Of a DNA stretch of 55,218 nt, positions 17,408 through 27,215 are shown in pieces. Under the pieces are notes generated by a model, which was not told the origin of the DNA, searched no databases, and worked only from the letters and a program-made list of their open reading frames with translations. Source of the DNA: Brasilonema sp. UFV-L1 (GTDB lineage Bacteria > Cyanobacteriota > Cyanobacteriia > Cyanobacteriales > Nostocaceae). Position numbers and translations under genes: made by a program. Location: contig NZ_QMEA01000028.1 in NCBI RefSeq assembly GCF_012912105.1, forward strand, positions 1-55,218. The letters are read 5' to 3'. The stretch's first letter is position 1; each line of letters begins with the position of its first letter.

Positions 17408-20400
17408 ATGTCTGGGGTATCTATACGTTTTTACTGGTGGCAAGGTCTAGGAATTGCGATTGGGAGTGCGATAGTCTTATTATATGCAAATAGCTCAGTT
17501 GCTCAAATCACTCCAGATGGCACTCTGCCAAATAATTCCAACGTGAAATTAGAGGGTAATACCAGGATTATTTCGGGTGGAACGACAAGAGGCGCTAATC
17601 TGTTCCACAGTTTCTCTGAGTTTTCTGTTCCCAGTGGCGAGACAGCTTTCTTCAATAATGCACTCGATATTCAGAACATTCTGACACGGGTAACGGGTAA
17701 GTCTATCTCTAATATCGATGGTTTAATCAAATCTAACGGCACAGCCAATCTGTTTCTGATTAATCCAAATGGCATTGTCTTTGGTCAAAATGCACGGTTG
17801 GATATTGGTGGTTCGTTTGTTGCTAGTACCGCTAGTAGCTTGAAATTTGGAGATGGCTTTGAGTTTAGTACGACCACTCAATCTACACCCCTGCTGACTA
17901 TCAATGTACCTATTGGTTTGCAATTTGGATCAAATCCAGGAAAGATTGAGGTAATTGGCGATAGTGAACAGATAAGGGACTTTCAAGACCCTATTACTGA
18001 TACCATATCTGAGTTACGGGTGCAACCGAATCAAACCTTAGCATTGGTAGGGGGTGATGTTTCCTTAGGCTCTGCAACCCTAAAGACGGCAAACGGAAGG
18101 ATAGAATTGGGGAGTGTAACAGGGAATAGTCTAGTCAGCCTCACATCTACAAATCCCGGCTGGTTATTGGGTTATCAAGGCATTACCAATTTTCAGAACA
18201 TTCGTCTGACTGATGGTGCCAATATCGCAGTCAATGGTGACGGCAAAGGAAGTATCGCCATTAACGCTAACAATATTGATATTCACTCTGGTAGCAATAT
18301 TAAGGCTGGTATCGATACAGGTTTGCAATTTTTGGGTACTCAAGCAGCAGATATTACGCTGAATGCCAGTGGTATTATTTCAGTTGATAACGGGATAATT
18401 GCCAATGAGGTAGGAGGAATTGGCAATGGTGGCAATATCAACATTACAGGGCGATCGCTATTTTTAAGCAATGGCGCTGTACTTTCTACAAATAGCTATG
18501 CACAAGGAAACGCTGGCAATATCATAATTAATGCAGACAACGCCGTTTCTCTAGATGATGCAGGCAGTACTAGAGGATCCGCTATTTCCGCAAACTTAGT
18601 AGGAACAGGCAACGGGGGCAAAATCGCCATCAATGCACCAAAACTATCTTTATCAAATGGTGCTACTGTGGTTGCTCACACTGAGGGGCAAGGAAATGCT
18701 GGTAGTATCCAAATGACTGCCACTGAGGACATCTCAATAAATGGGGTAGGCACTGGTGTGGGTAGCCAAGTATTTCCTGGTGCAGTTGGTAATGGTGGCG
18801 CAATTACTATGAATGCACCAAAAATATCTTTATCAAATGGTGCTACCATAGTTGCTCACACTACTGGGCAGGGAAATGCTGGCAATATCGAAATGACTGC
18901 TGTTGATCGCATCTCAATAAGTGGGATAAACTCTGGCGTGGGAAGTCAAACGTTTGCTGGTGGTGTTGGCAACGGCGGCAAGATCGCCATTAATGCACCA
19001 AATGTGTCTGTATTAGACGGTGCTGCCATCATAGCTCACACTCATACCCGAGGAAATGCTGGCAGCATAACGATTAATGCAAATAAAGTTATCTTAGATG
19101 GAGTAGCAAGCAATAATGGGGACGCTAGTGGTGTAGGCAGTGCAACCTTTGAGTTTGCGCGTGGGAACGGCGGAGAGATTATCATCAATACTGGCTCGCT
19201 AGCTGTTACAAATGGTGCATCAATATTGGTCAGTAGTGTTGGAGAAGGAAATGCAGGAAGCGTGACGATTAATGCTACTGGTGCAGTCTCCTTTGATAGT
19301 AGTGCAAATGAACGTTACAGTAATGCTTTCAGCAGCATAGAACAAGGATCTACGGGCAACGGGGGAGAAATCAAGATTACAGCGAATTCATTAAATGTAA
19401 ATAATGGAGCTATTATCGGTGCTAACACGAGTGGGCAAGGAAATGGTGGGAATATCAAAATAAACGTCAGCACTTTGGAAGTCCGAGATGGCGGACAAAT
19501 CGTCACAACGAGTAGCGATCGCGGCAATGCAGGTGAAATTTCAGTAAATGCAACTGACAGCATTACCATTAGTGGTAGCGATCCGACTTTTCCTGAGAGA
19601 TTGGCACTAATTGGTAGACGATTTGTGCGGGGTCAAGGTGCTGTCAGTGGTATATTCGCTAACACAAATGTCAACTCTACAGGTTCTGGCGGTAATATCA
19701 ATGTCACGACGCAACGCTTGTCTATCAACGAGGGTGCTCTCATAAATGCCACCAGTCAAGGAACTGGAGTGGCGGGCAACATAAACGCTAAAGCTCGCTC
19801 TATCCGCTTAGACAACAACGCCACCATCAGTGCTGACACCCGAAGCATCAACACTGACCCCAACAAACCACAAGCAACTATCAACATCCGCTCTAGAGAC
19901 TTGATATTACTTCACAGCAGCAACATCACCACCGACGCCAAAGGCGAAAATGTCATCGGTGGGGATATCAACATTAACACCAACATCCTTGCAGGATTTG
20001 AAGACAGCAATATCACTGCCAACTCTACTAACTCGAGAGGCGGTAATGTCGAAATTAACGCTAAAGGTATCTTTGGCATCCAGTTCCGGGATGTACCTTC
20101 TCCGAACACAAGTGACATCACCGCCACAGGGGTAAATCGCCAGTTGAGAGGCAATGTAGAAATCACTACACCTGATATTGACCCCACTAACGGTTTAATC
20201 GAACTCCCTACTAATCTCGTTGATGTTTCGCAACAAATTTCCACCGCTTGCACTCCTGGAAGTCGGCAATTCCAGAGTACATTTGTGTCAACAGGACGCG
20301 GCGGATTACCCATGAGTCCCACTGAACCATTACAAGATACAAGTACTCTATCAGCCTGGGTGAGATTAAAACCAAAACCAGCAAACTCAGCTAAAACAAC

Positions 20401-20584
20401 AATTTCCCCACAACCAACAGCAGTCTCAAATACGACCAAAGTTGCTGCAGCGACAACTCAAATTGTGGAAGCCACTGGCTGGGTAGTTGATGGTAATGGG
20501 AATATAGAACTCGTGGCGCAATCTCCTCAAGTCAACCCTCACAGTTCTTGGCAAACACCTGCTTCTTGTCAAAATTCAAAATGA
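17408..20584 (+). CDS. Exoprotein B: two-partner-secretion haemagglutinin-like protein
   Basis: A 1058-residue protein. ATG at 17408 is chosen because it follows AGGAGAG and matches the MSGVS start of both tandem relatives; an upstream in-frame ATG at 17321 exists. The signal peptide ends at SSVAQ (about residue 32). The TPS domain contains [16 protein letters not shown] and [19 protein letters not shown]. The passenger has many GNGG/GNAG repeats, including two head-to-tail units of exactly 180 bp (18611-18790, 18791-18970), followed by a third, longer unit. The C-terminal about 120 residues (ISTACTPGSRQFQ through IVEATGW) are nearly the same in A, B and C. Expected at the cell surface; the TpsB partner must be encoded elsewhere. 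Confidence 0.9.
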   Translation: MSGVSIRFYWWQGLGIAIGSAIVLLYANSSVAQITPDGTLPNNSNVKLEGNTRIISGGTTRGANLFHSFSEFSVPSGETAFFNNALDIQNILTRVTGKSISNIDGLIKSNGTANLFLINPNGIVFGQNARLDIGGSFVASTASSLKFGDGFEFSTTTQSTPLLTINVPIGLQFGSNPGKIEVIGDSEQIRDFQDPITDTISELRVQPNQTLALVGGDVSLGSATLKTANGRIELGSVTGNSLVSLTSTNPGWLLGYQGITNFQNIRLTDGANIAVNGDGKGSIAINANNIDIHSGSNIKAGIDTGLQFLGTQAADITLNASGIISVDNGIIANEVGGIGNGGNINITGRSLFLSNGAVLSTNSYAQGNAGNIIINADNAVSLDDAGSTRGSAISANLVGTGNGGKIAINAPKLSLSNGATVVAHTEGQGNAGSIQMTATEDISINGVGTGVGSQVFPGAVGNGGAITMNAPKISLSNGATIVAHTTGQGNAGNIEMTAVDRISISGINSGVGSQTFAGGVGNGGKIAINAPNVSVLDGAAIIAHTHTRGNAGSITINANKVILDGVASNNGDASGVGSATFEFARGNGGEIIINTGSLAVTNGASILVSSVGEGNAGSVTINATGAVSFDSSANERYSNAFSSIEQGSTGNGGEIKITANSLNVNNGAIIGANTSGQGNGGNIKINVSTLEVRDGGQIVTTSSDRGNAGEISVNATDSITISGSDPTFPERLALIGRRFVRGQGAVSGIFANTNVNSTGSGGNINVTTQRLSINEGALINATSQGTGVAGNINAKARSIRLDNNATISADTRSINTDPNKPQATINIRSRDLILLHSSNITTDAKGENVIGGDININTNILAGFEDSNITANSTNSRGGNVEINAKGIFGIQFRDVPSPNTSDITATGVNRQLRGNVEITTPDIDPTNGLIELPTNLVDVSQQISTACTPGSRQFQSTFVSTGRGGLPMSPTEPLQDTSTLSAWVRLKPKPANSAKTTISPQPTAVSNTTKVAAATTQIVEATGWVVDGNGNIELVAQSPQVNPHSSWQTPASCQNSK

Positions 20585-20737
20585 TTCATTGCTGTAAAAG
20601 CGATCGCGCCTTGCATCTCGAACTGACTGGGCAGGACATTAAGCGTGTGGTTGAAGGCGATAAACCTCTGGCTTTAGCTTTTGCGTATCGCATCCGAATG
20701 CGAGTTCTCTGAAAAATAGTAATCTTATGAGAGCAAC
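20585..20737. other. Spacer between exoproteins B and C
   Basis: Starts with the same sequence as the spacer after exoprotein A, then carries a GCGATCGC octamer and further sequence matching 17027-17050 (ATCGCATCC(A/G)AATGCGAGT). No gene. Confidence 0.5.
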
Positions 20738-20857
20738 TCATACTAGTAGCTAGAAATTTTCTAATATCCAAAGCTTGTGCATAAGTCGATCGCCCTGACA
20801 TCTATATTCTTAATTGAAGCTTCACTCGCTGAATTTCCTTTTCTACAGGAGAGTGCA
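20738..20857 (+). promoter_or_regulatory. Conserved 120-bp leader of exoprotein C
   Basis: Same length as, and closely similar to, 14616-14735, ending in AGGAGAG before ATG. Shared control of the tandem exoprotein genes is likely. Confidence 0.7.
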
Positions 20858-23827
20858 ATGTCTGGGGTATCTATATGTTTGTACTGGTGGCGAGGCCTAG
20901 GAATTGTGATGGGGAGTGTGATAGTCTTGTCTGCAAATAGCTCTGTTGCCCAAATCACGACAGATGGCACTCTCCCAAATAATTCCAATGTGAGATTAGA
21001 AGACAACACTAGAATCATTGAGGGTGGAACCGCAAGAGGTGCTAATCTGTTCCACAGCTTCTCTGAGTTCTCTGTCCCTACTAACAGCACAGCTTTCTTC
21101 AATAATGCAGCAAATATTCAAAATATCTTGACACGAGTCACAGGTGGGTCGATTTCTAATATTGATGGCATCATCAAAGCTAATGGTACAGCCAACCTTT
21201 TTCTGATTAATCCAAATGGCATTATCTTTGGGCAGAATGCAAGGTTAGATATTGGTGGTTCTTTTGTTGCGAGTACCGCTAGTGCAATAAAATTTAAAGA
21301 TAACTTTGAGTTTAGTGCAAAAAATCCTCAGTCAGCACCCTTGTTGACGATAACCGCGCCTGTGGGATTGGGTTTGGGCAATAATCCAGGAGAAATCAAG
21401 GTTAATGGATTGGGGCACGACATTGTATATAACGATATCAAAGAGGAACAACCTCGTCCCCGTGTGACAAGCGGCGTTTCAGGATTGGAGGTTCAAGAGG
21501 GTAAAACGTTAGCACTGGTGGGAGGTAAGGTATCCCTTGAAGGTGGTATTCTCAAGTCACCAGAAGGACGTATTGAAATCGGCAGTGTTGGTAGCAATGC
21601 GAATGTAAGTCTCGTTTCAGTATCAGAAGGTTGGAAGCTGAGTTATCAAGGCATGACTAATTTTGAAGATATCCAGTTTTCTGGTAAAACGTTTGTCGAT
21701 ACCACAGGAGATGGTGGTGGTTTTATTGCGATCGCTGGCAAAGACATCAATATCACTGGACAATCGATTGTTCTATCTGATACCTATGGTGACCGTAATA
21801 GCGGTGAAATCAGCGTTCTCAGTGACAACAATATAACAGTCAATGAGTCAGATCTGAGCACGAACACCTTCGCTTCCGGTAATGCTGGACCAATTCAGCT
21901 AGTTGCCAAGAAATCGATTTTTCTAGAAAATAACGGTAGTGCAGGCAATCATACAGAAGGAACGGGAGATGCTGGAGAAATCACCCTCAAAGCAGGTTCT
22001 ATTGTTGTCAAAAATGACAGTGGACTAGGCAGTAATACTTATAGTGAAGGAAATGCCGGACGTATAAAGGTTGAAGCGAATTCTCTACGGATTACTGAAC
22101 AATCTGGTTTTAGTACTTTCTCTCAAGGAAAAGGTAATGCTGGGGAAATCAACATTACTGTAGATGGCGAGTTGGTACTGAGTAATGGAGGAGGGTTCGG
22201 GAGTCAAGCCTATAAAGCAGGTGATGGTGGAAAAATTAACATCACTGCAAATTCTTTCTTGATTGAAAAGAATTCAGGGTTTAGTACCGACACGGAACCA
22301 GGTAGCTCAGGTAACGCTGGAGAAATCAGCGTTAACACAAATTCTTTTGTCATCCGCGAAAGCTCTGGTGTAAGTAGCAACACTTCAGGCACAGGGAACG
22401 CTGGAAAAATCAGCGTTAACACAAATTCTTTACTACTAGAAGAAAATGTGGGACTCGATAGCTTTGTAAAAAAAGATAGCAGTGGTAATGGTGGAGAGAT
22501 AGATATTAAGGCAGGTTCTTTGACCGTTCAAAAAGAATCTCGCATAACAACAAACTCTGAAGAAGGTGGAGGTAATGCTGGAAAAATCAGCATCACAGCA
22601 CAGTCTTTGCTAGTTCAAGACTTTGCGGGAATCAGTAGTAATACGGAGCAAAGTAGTAAAGGTAATGGCGGAGAAATTAAGGTTGATACAGGCTCCTTAA
22701 CGATTCAAAGGAACGCAGGTATAAACACTAGCTCTTCAAATACGGGTAACGCAGGAAAAATTAGCATCACAGCACAGTCTTTGCAGATCCAAGACTCTGC
22801 AGGAATTGGTAGCAATACACAAAAAAGTAGCACAGGTAATGGTGGAGAAATCACGGTTAATGCAGGCTCCTTATTGATGCGTAATAATGCGACTATAAAT
22901 AGTGGTACAGAGGCAACGGGAAGTGCAGGAAACTTGACTGTAAGAGCAAATAACTTAGTTCTTGAGAATAATGGCAGATTGCAAGTTGAAAGTACTGGTA
23001 CTGGGAATGCTGGTACTTTAAATATTACAGCAGATAACATTCGGCTTGATAAACAGAGTCGAATCAGTGGAAGTACTACCTCTGGGAATGGGGGCGACCT
23101 CATACTAAACGTTACTGACTTATTGCTACTTCGCCGCAACAGTCAAATATCTGCTACCGCAGGAACTGAAAATCAAGGAGGTGATGGTGGTAACATTACT
23201 ATCAATGCCCCGAATGGTTTTATTGTTGCTCCTCCCAAAGAAAATAGCGACATTACTGCTAATGCCTTCACAGGCAAAGGTGGTCGAGTTCAGATTAACG
23301 CTAAGAGTATCTTCGGAATTCAGCCTCGTTCTCGGTTGACACCGCAAAACGACATTACTGCCAGTTCTGAACGTGGAATTAGTGGTACGGTGGAAATCAA
23401 CACACCTGATATAGACGCCACTCGCGGCTTCATCGAACTCCCAACAAATCTTGTTGATGTCTCAGGGCAAATTTCCACCGCCTGCACTCCCGGAAGTCGG
23501 CAAAGCCAAAGTTCTTTTGTGTCAACAGGGCGCGGCGGGTTACCCATGAGTCCTACTGAACCATTACAAGATACAAGCACTCTATCAGCCTGGGTGAGAT
23601 TAAGACCAAAACCAGCAAACTCAGCTAAAACAACAATTTCCCCACAACCAACAGCAGTCTCAAATACGACTAAAGTTGCAGCGGCGACTCCAATTGTGGA
23701 AGCTACTGGTTGGATAGTTGATAGCAATGGGAATATAGAACTCGTGGCGCAAACTCCTCAAGTCAGCCCTCGCAGCCCTTGGCAAACACCTGCTTCTTGT
23801 CCTGTTAAGGACTATCAAAAATTGTAA
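20858..23827 (+). CDS. Exoprotein C: two-partner-secretion haemagglutinin-like protein
   Basis: A 989-residue protein starting MSGVS behind AGGAGAG. The signal peptide ends near SSVAQ (residue 30). A TPS domain with [17 protein letters not shown] follows, then a long passenger of about 20-25-residue GNAG(K/E)I blocks with 58-residue near-repeats (22576 and 22750 regions). The tail is shared with A and B up to WQTPASC, but the last residues (PVKDYQKL) differ. The expected family-like ending (PASCPASR stop) is instead found 560 bp downstream at 24321-24371, beyond an xisI gene. The true 3' end therefore appears to have been displaced by an insertion or recombination. Confidence 0.9.
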   Translation: MSGVSICLYWWRGLGIVMGSVIVLSANSSVAQITTDGTLPNNSNVRLEDNTRIIEGGTARGANLFHSFSEFSVPTNSTAFFNNAANIQNILTRVTGGSISNIDGIIKANGTANLFLINPNGIIFGQNARLDIGGSFVASTASAIKFKDNFEFSAKNPQSAPLLTITAPVGLGLGNNPGEIKVNGLGHDIVYNDIKEEQPRPRVTSGVSGLEVQEGKTLALVGGKVSLEGGILKSPEGRIEIGSVGSNANVSLVSVSEGWKLSYQGMTNFEDIQFSGKTFVDTTGDGGGFIAIAGKDINITGQSIVLSDTYGDRNSGEISVLSDNNITVNESDLSTNTFASGNAGPIQLVAKKSIFLENNGSAGNHTEGTGDAGEITLKAGSIVVKNDSGLGSNTYSEGNAGRIKVEANSLRITEQSGFSTFSQGKGNAGEINITVDGELVLSNGGGFGSQAYKAGDGGKINITANSFLIEKNSGFSTDTEPGSSGNAGEISVNTNSFVIRESSGVSSNTSGTGNAGKISVNTNSLLLEENVGLDSFVKKDSSGNGGEIDIKAGSLTVQKESRITTNSEEGGGNAGKISITAQSLLVQDFAGISSNTEQSSKGNGGEIKVDTGSLTIQRNAGINTSSSNTGNAGKISITAQSLQIQDSAGIGSNTQKSSTGNGGEITVNAGSLLMRNNATINSGTEATGSAGNLTVRANNLVLENNGRLQVESTGTGNAGTLNITADNIRLDKQSRISGSTTSGNGGDLILNVTDLLLLRRNSQISATAGTENQGGDGGNITINAPNGFIVAPPKENSDITANAFTGKGGRVQINAKSIFGIQPRSRLTPQNDITASSERGISGTVEINTPDIDATRGFIELPTNLVDVSGQISTACTPGSRQSQSSFVSTGRGGLPMSPTEPLQDTSTLSAWVRLRPKPANSAKTTISPQPTAVSNTTKVAAATPIVEATGWIVDSNGNIELVAQTPQVSPRSPWQTPASCPVKDYQKL

Positions 23828-23882
23828 GGAACTGTTAATGTCTGCCAAAGATATATGATCCCGTTGAAAAGGTAATTGTGCA

Positions 23883-24224
23883 ATGGCAAAAATAGAACAG
23901 TATCGGCAATTTATTCAAAGTCTACTTACAAAATATGCTGACAATACATCTAATAGTGATGTTAGTGATGTGGAAGTTCAACTAATATTCGATACAGAGC
24001 GAGATCATTATCAATGGATGAATGTAGGCTGGCGTCAGCTTGACCGGATTTATCGCTGCATCATCCATTTTGACATCAAAGATGGCAAGATTTGGATTCA
24101 ACAGAACTTGACTGAAGTAGATCTCGCTGAGGAACTCGTCCTTATGGGGGTTCCAACAGAAGACATTGTTCTGGGTCTCATCGCTCCCTATAAGCGGCAA
24201 TATACTGGATTCAGCGTAGCTTGA
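23883..24224 (+). CDS. xisI: XisI-like protein
   Basis: A 113-residue protein of the XisI family (fdxN element excision controlling factor in Anabaena). The core RDHYQWMNVGW, then HFDIKDGKIWIQ and the end YKRQYTGF are as in other XisI. No xisH partner is adjacent, so it is a solitary copy. It lies in a 500-bp segment flanked by two copies of an exoprotein 3' end, suggesting a mobile or recombined cassette. A second xisI is at 50426-50761. A role in DNA excision here is not supported by the sequence. Confidence 0.85.
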   Translation: MAKIEQYRQFIQSLLTKYADNTSNSDVSDVEVQLIFDTERDHYQWMNVGWRQLDRIYRCIIHFDIKDGKIWIQQNLTEVDLAEELVLMGVPTEDIVLGLIAPYKRQYTGFSVA

Positions 24225-24271
24225 ATGACGAGTGCTTATTCGAGATTCAAGATGACATTGACGAACTATAT

Positions 24272-24305
24272 GCCCCAGTCCTGTTTTTGACTGAGGCTAT
24301 TTTTT
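24272..24305 (+). terminator. Intrinsic terminator after xisI
   Basis: Stem GCCCCAGTC / GACTGAGGC (one mismatch), loop of 8, followed by TATTTTTT. Confidence 0.7.
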
Positions 24306-24320
24306 CAAATACCCAAAAAT

Positions 24321-24371
24321 CAGCCCCACAGCCTTTAGCAAACACCTGCTTCTTGTCCTGCATCTCGCTAA
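24321..24371 (+). pseudogene. Detached 3' end of an exoprotein gene
   Basis: A 40-bp stretch resembles 23764-23804, the end of exoprotein C. The last 23 bp are identical, and an in-frame reading PASCPASR then stop (24369-24371) looks like a natural gene end. It is either the original tail of exoprotein C or the relic of a further tandem copy. Confidence 0.7.
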
Positions 24372-24381
24372 GGTATGAAAT

Positions 24382-27030
24382 ATGCATCCATTTGCGCTGA
24401 CCAAGCGACTCGTTAGATTTGCGGTGACTCATGTAGTCCTATTTACCCTTGCTTTTTCCCTAACTATTATCCCCAGCACATTCGCCAAACAACCCCAGAT
24501 AAATTCAGGAGACAATTTTCACACCCAAACCACCAAACCCTCAACCACTACACCACAGCAACTTGTCTCTCAAGGAGAAGCGCTTTATCAAGCAGGACGC
24601 TTTGCTGAAGCTGTAACTGTTTTACAACAAGCTGTCCGCATCTATCAGAAAGAAGGCGAGATCCTCGCACAAGCCGCAGCACAAACAAATCTCTCTCTAG
24701 CCTTCCTTGCACTCGGCTCATGGAAAGAAGCGTCAAAAGCCATCAACACCAGCTTAAATCTACTTGGCTGGGATGAGAACAATCAAAAGTTAAATGTCAA
24801 CAATCCAAAGTCTGAATTATTGGAAGTTCTGGCACAAACTCTAGAGATTCAAGGCGGACTGCAACTGTCACAGGGACAAGCAGATGTATCTCTAAAAACA
24901 TCACAACAAGCAGAGGAAATTTGGAAGCGCTTAGGTAAACAACACAGTGCTGGAGTGACGCGCAGCCGCATCAACCAAGCACAAGCGTTGCGAGTTTCTG
25001 GTTTTTACCGTCGTAGCTTAGACATATTGAATACAGTCTCCCGACAGTTACAAACCCAACCTGACTCACTTGAAAAAGTAACTGCTTTACGCACGCTTGG
25101 TAATGCCCAACAACAATTAGGTGATTTAGAACAATCAAAAGAAAATTTACAACAAAGCTTAGAAATTGCTCAACGTCTGCAACTGCCCCAAGAAATTAGT
25201 CTGACAGAATTTTCTCTAGGTAATACTGCTAGAGCTAATGGTAACAGAGAAAATGCGATCGCTCATTATGAAAATGCAGCTTTAATTGCACCAAACCCAC
25301 TCACCAAAGTTCAAGCCCAAATCAATCAACTCAGCTTGCTTGTCGAGAATAAGAATACAACAGATGTAGAACGACGGGATGCAACATCTCAACTAATCTC
25401 CACAATCCAATCTCAATTAGCAACTCTACCGACAAATCAAGCTGGTATTTATGCACGTATCAATTTTGCTCGCACCATAACCAAAATTGGTGACAAACGA
25501 AACATCGCAGAAATTCTAGCAAGCAGCGTTCAACAAGCCAAAACCATAGGTGACGAGCGTGCCCAATCCTATGCACTAGGTAGTTTAGCAGAAGTCTATG
25601 AGCAAAACAAGCAATGGCAAGAAGCGCAGAATTTGATGCAGCAAGCGTTGTTTATCGCACAAAAAATCAATGCTTCAGATATAGCTTATCGTTGGGAGTG
25701 GCAGTTGGGACGCTTGCTCAAAGTACAGGGAAATATTTCGGGAGCGATCGCCGCTTATGATAGCGCAGTCGCAACTCTTCAGTCTCTCCGCAGTGACTTA
25801 GTAGCAGTTAACCGAGAGGTGCAGTTTAATTTTCGTGATAGTGTAGAACCAATTTATCGCCAGTCAGTAGAACTGCTTTTACAACAGAAAGGACAAGGAA
25901 AACCTGATTTAGATAAAGTCCGCAAGCGAATTGAAGCCTTGCAACTAGCAGAACTAGATAATTTTTTCCGAGAAGCTTGCTTGAGTAACCAATTTGTGGT
26001 ATTGGACAAAGTGGTAGACCGTGATCATCCTAATACTGCTATTTTTTACCCCATTATTCTAGATAACCAGTTAGAAGTTATTTTCAAACTTCCCAACCAA
26101 CCGTTAATGCGTAAAACTTCTGTGGTGAATCGTCAGGAAGTAGAGCAAGTCATTACACAAATGCGAGAGACGATAGTCGAACCCGATGCTAGTAAGAAAT
26201 TTCAGGAAGTTTCCCAAAAGCTTTATGATTGGTTAATTAAACCAGTTGAAGGTGACCTCAAAAATAGTAAAGTGAATACTCTAGTTTTTATTCCAGACGG
26301 GTCACTACAAAACATCCCAGTATCTGCATTGTATGATGGCGCATTGTATTTAGTCCAGAAGTACGCTGTAGCCATTAGCCCAGGATTGCAACTCTTTACC
26401 CCCAAACCTCTAGCACAGGCAAAGTTAAATGCCCTTGCTGGTGGACTATCGCAACCACCCAAGAACGAAAAGTTTCCACCGCTTCCCAACGTTAAAGTTG
26501 AACTGAAATCAATTCAGCAATCGGGCGTCTCGACAACGACATTATTGGATGAAAATTTCAAAAGTACAACTTTAGGAAAAAGCATCAACTCCCAACCTTT
26601 TAGAGTCGTTCACCTGGCAACTCACGGGAAATTTAGCTCTAAAGCCAAAGACACTTTCATCTTAGCAGCCGATGGACGTATCAATGTGAGTGAATTAGAT
26701 AGCTTGCTCAAAAGTAGAGAGCAAAAACGAACAGAACCAGTTGAATTACTTGTTCTGAGTGCTTGCGAAACAGCAGCAGGAGATAACCGTGCTGCATTAG
26801 GATTAGCAGGAGTTGCTATTCGAGCTGGGGCGCGGAGTACTTTAGCGTCCTTATGGCAAATTGGTGATGACTCTACTGCTTTGTTTATTAGTGAATTCTA
26901 CCGTCAGTTAACAACTGGTAAAACTACAGCAGAAGCTTTACGCTCTGCTCAATTAAAGCTGCTGTCTGGTACTGAATACACTCGTCCTCTTTACTGGGCA
27001 CCTTATGTATTAGTTGGCAACTGGTTGTAG
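24382..27030 (+). CDS. Secreted TPR-CHAT protease (first)
   Basis: An 882-residue protein. An N-terminal signal or anchor segment (hydrophobic, ending near STFAKQ, about residue 36) is followed by TPR-like helical repeats over about residues 50-450 and a C-terminal CHAT domain with His748 (HLATHG) and Cys795 (LSACETA), ending WAPYVLVGNWL. The layout matches cyanobacterial TPR-CHAT proteins predicted to act outside the cytoplasm. It faces a close relative (28381-30999) on the opposite strand with one DUF928 gene between them. Substrate unknown; the nearby exoproteins and DUF928 are possible targets, which is inference. Confidence 0.9.
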   Translation: MHPFALTKRLVRFAVTHVVLFTLAFSLTIIPSTFAKQPQINSGDNFHTQTTKPSTTTPQQLVSQGEALYQAGRFAEAVTVLQQAVRIYQKEGEILAQAAAQTNLSLAFLALGSWKEASKAINTSLNLLGWDENNQKLNVNNPKSELLEVLAQTLEIQGGLQLSQGQADVSLKTSQQAEEIWKRLGKQHSAGVTRSRINQAQALRVSGFYRRSLDILNTVSRQLQTQPDSLEKVTALRTLGNAQQQLGDLEQSKENLQQSLEIAQRLQLPQEISLTEFSLGNTARANGNRENAIAHYENAALIAPNPLTKVQAQINQLSLLVENKNTTDVERRDATSQLISTIQSQLATLPTNQAGIYARINFARTITKIGDKRNIAEILASSVQQAKTIGDERAQSYALGSLAEVYEQNKQWQEAQNLMQQALFIAQKINASDIAYRWEWQLGRLLKVQGNISGAIAAYDSAVATLQSLRSDLVAVNREVQFNFRDSVEPIYRQSVELLLQQKGQGKPDLDKVRKRIEALQLAELDNFFREACLSNQFVVLDKVVDRDHPNTAIFYPIILDNQLEVIFKLPNQPLMRKTSVVNRQEVEQVITQMRETIVEPDASKKFQEVSQKLYDWLIKPVEGDLKNSKVNTLVFIPDGSLQNIPVSALYDGALYLVQKYAVAISPGLQLFTPKPLAQAKLNALAGGLSQPPKNEKFPPLPNVKVELKSIQQSGVSTTTLLDENFKSTTLGKSINSQPFRVVHLATHGKFSSKAKDTFILAADGRINVSELDSLLKSREQKRTEPVELLVLSACETAAGDNRAALGLAGVAIRAGARSTLASLWQIGDDSTALFISEFYRQLTTGKTTAEALRSAQLKLLSGTEYTRPLYWAPYVLVGNWL

Positions 27031-27036
27031 AGAAAC

Positions 27037-27064
27037 AGTTATCAGTTATCAGTTATCAGTTATC
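27037..27064. repeat. 7-bp tandem repeat (AGTTATC)x4
   Basis: Four perfect units just after the TPR-CHAT stop. The inverse unit GATAACT is repeated at 28353-28376, giving the outer arms of a nested inverted repeat. Confidence 0.9.
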
Positions 27065-27179
27065 AAGGAAGCGCAGTATCAGTTTGAAGAAGAATTCAGC
27101 AATTGGTGCAATTCTTGATTCACCAAGGAAGAAATAAAAAATTGCGACTTCTGGCTCCTGACTCGGTGACTCCTTCACT

Positions 27180-27214
27180 GTGTACTGTGTACTGTGTACT
27201 GTGTACTGTTTACT
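27180..27214. repeat. 7-bp tandem repeat (GTGTACT)x4 plus GTTTACT
   Basis: Ends directly before the DUF928 stop codon (complement at 27216). Inverse units (AGTACAC) occur at 28092-28147 on the other side of the gene. Confidence 0.9.
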
Positions 27215-27215
27215 G

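Noticed and set aside
23883-24224. fdxN-type developmentally excised element
   Set aside because: xisI is present, but xisF, xisH and matching direct-repeat attachment sites with nif genes are absent.
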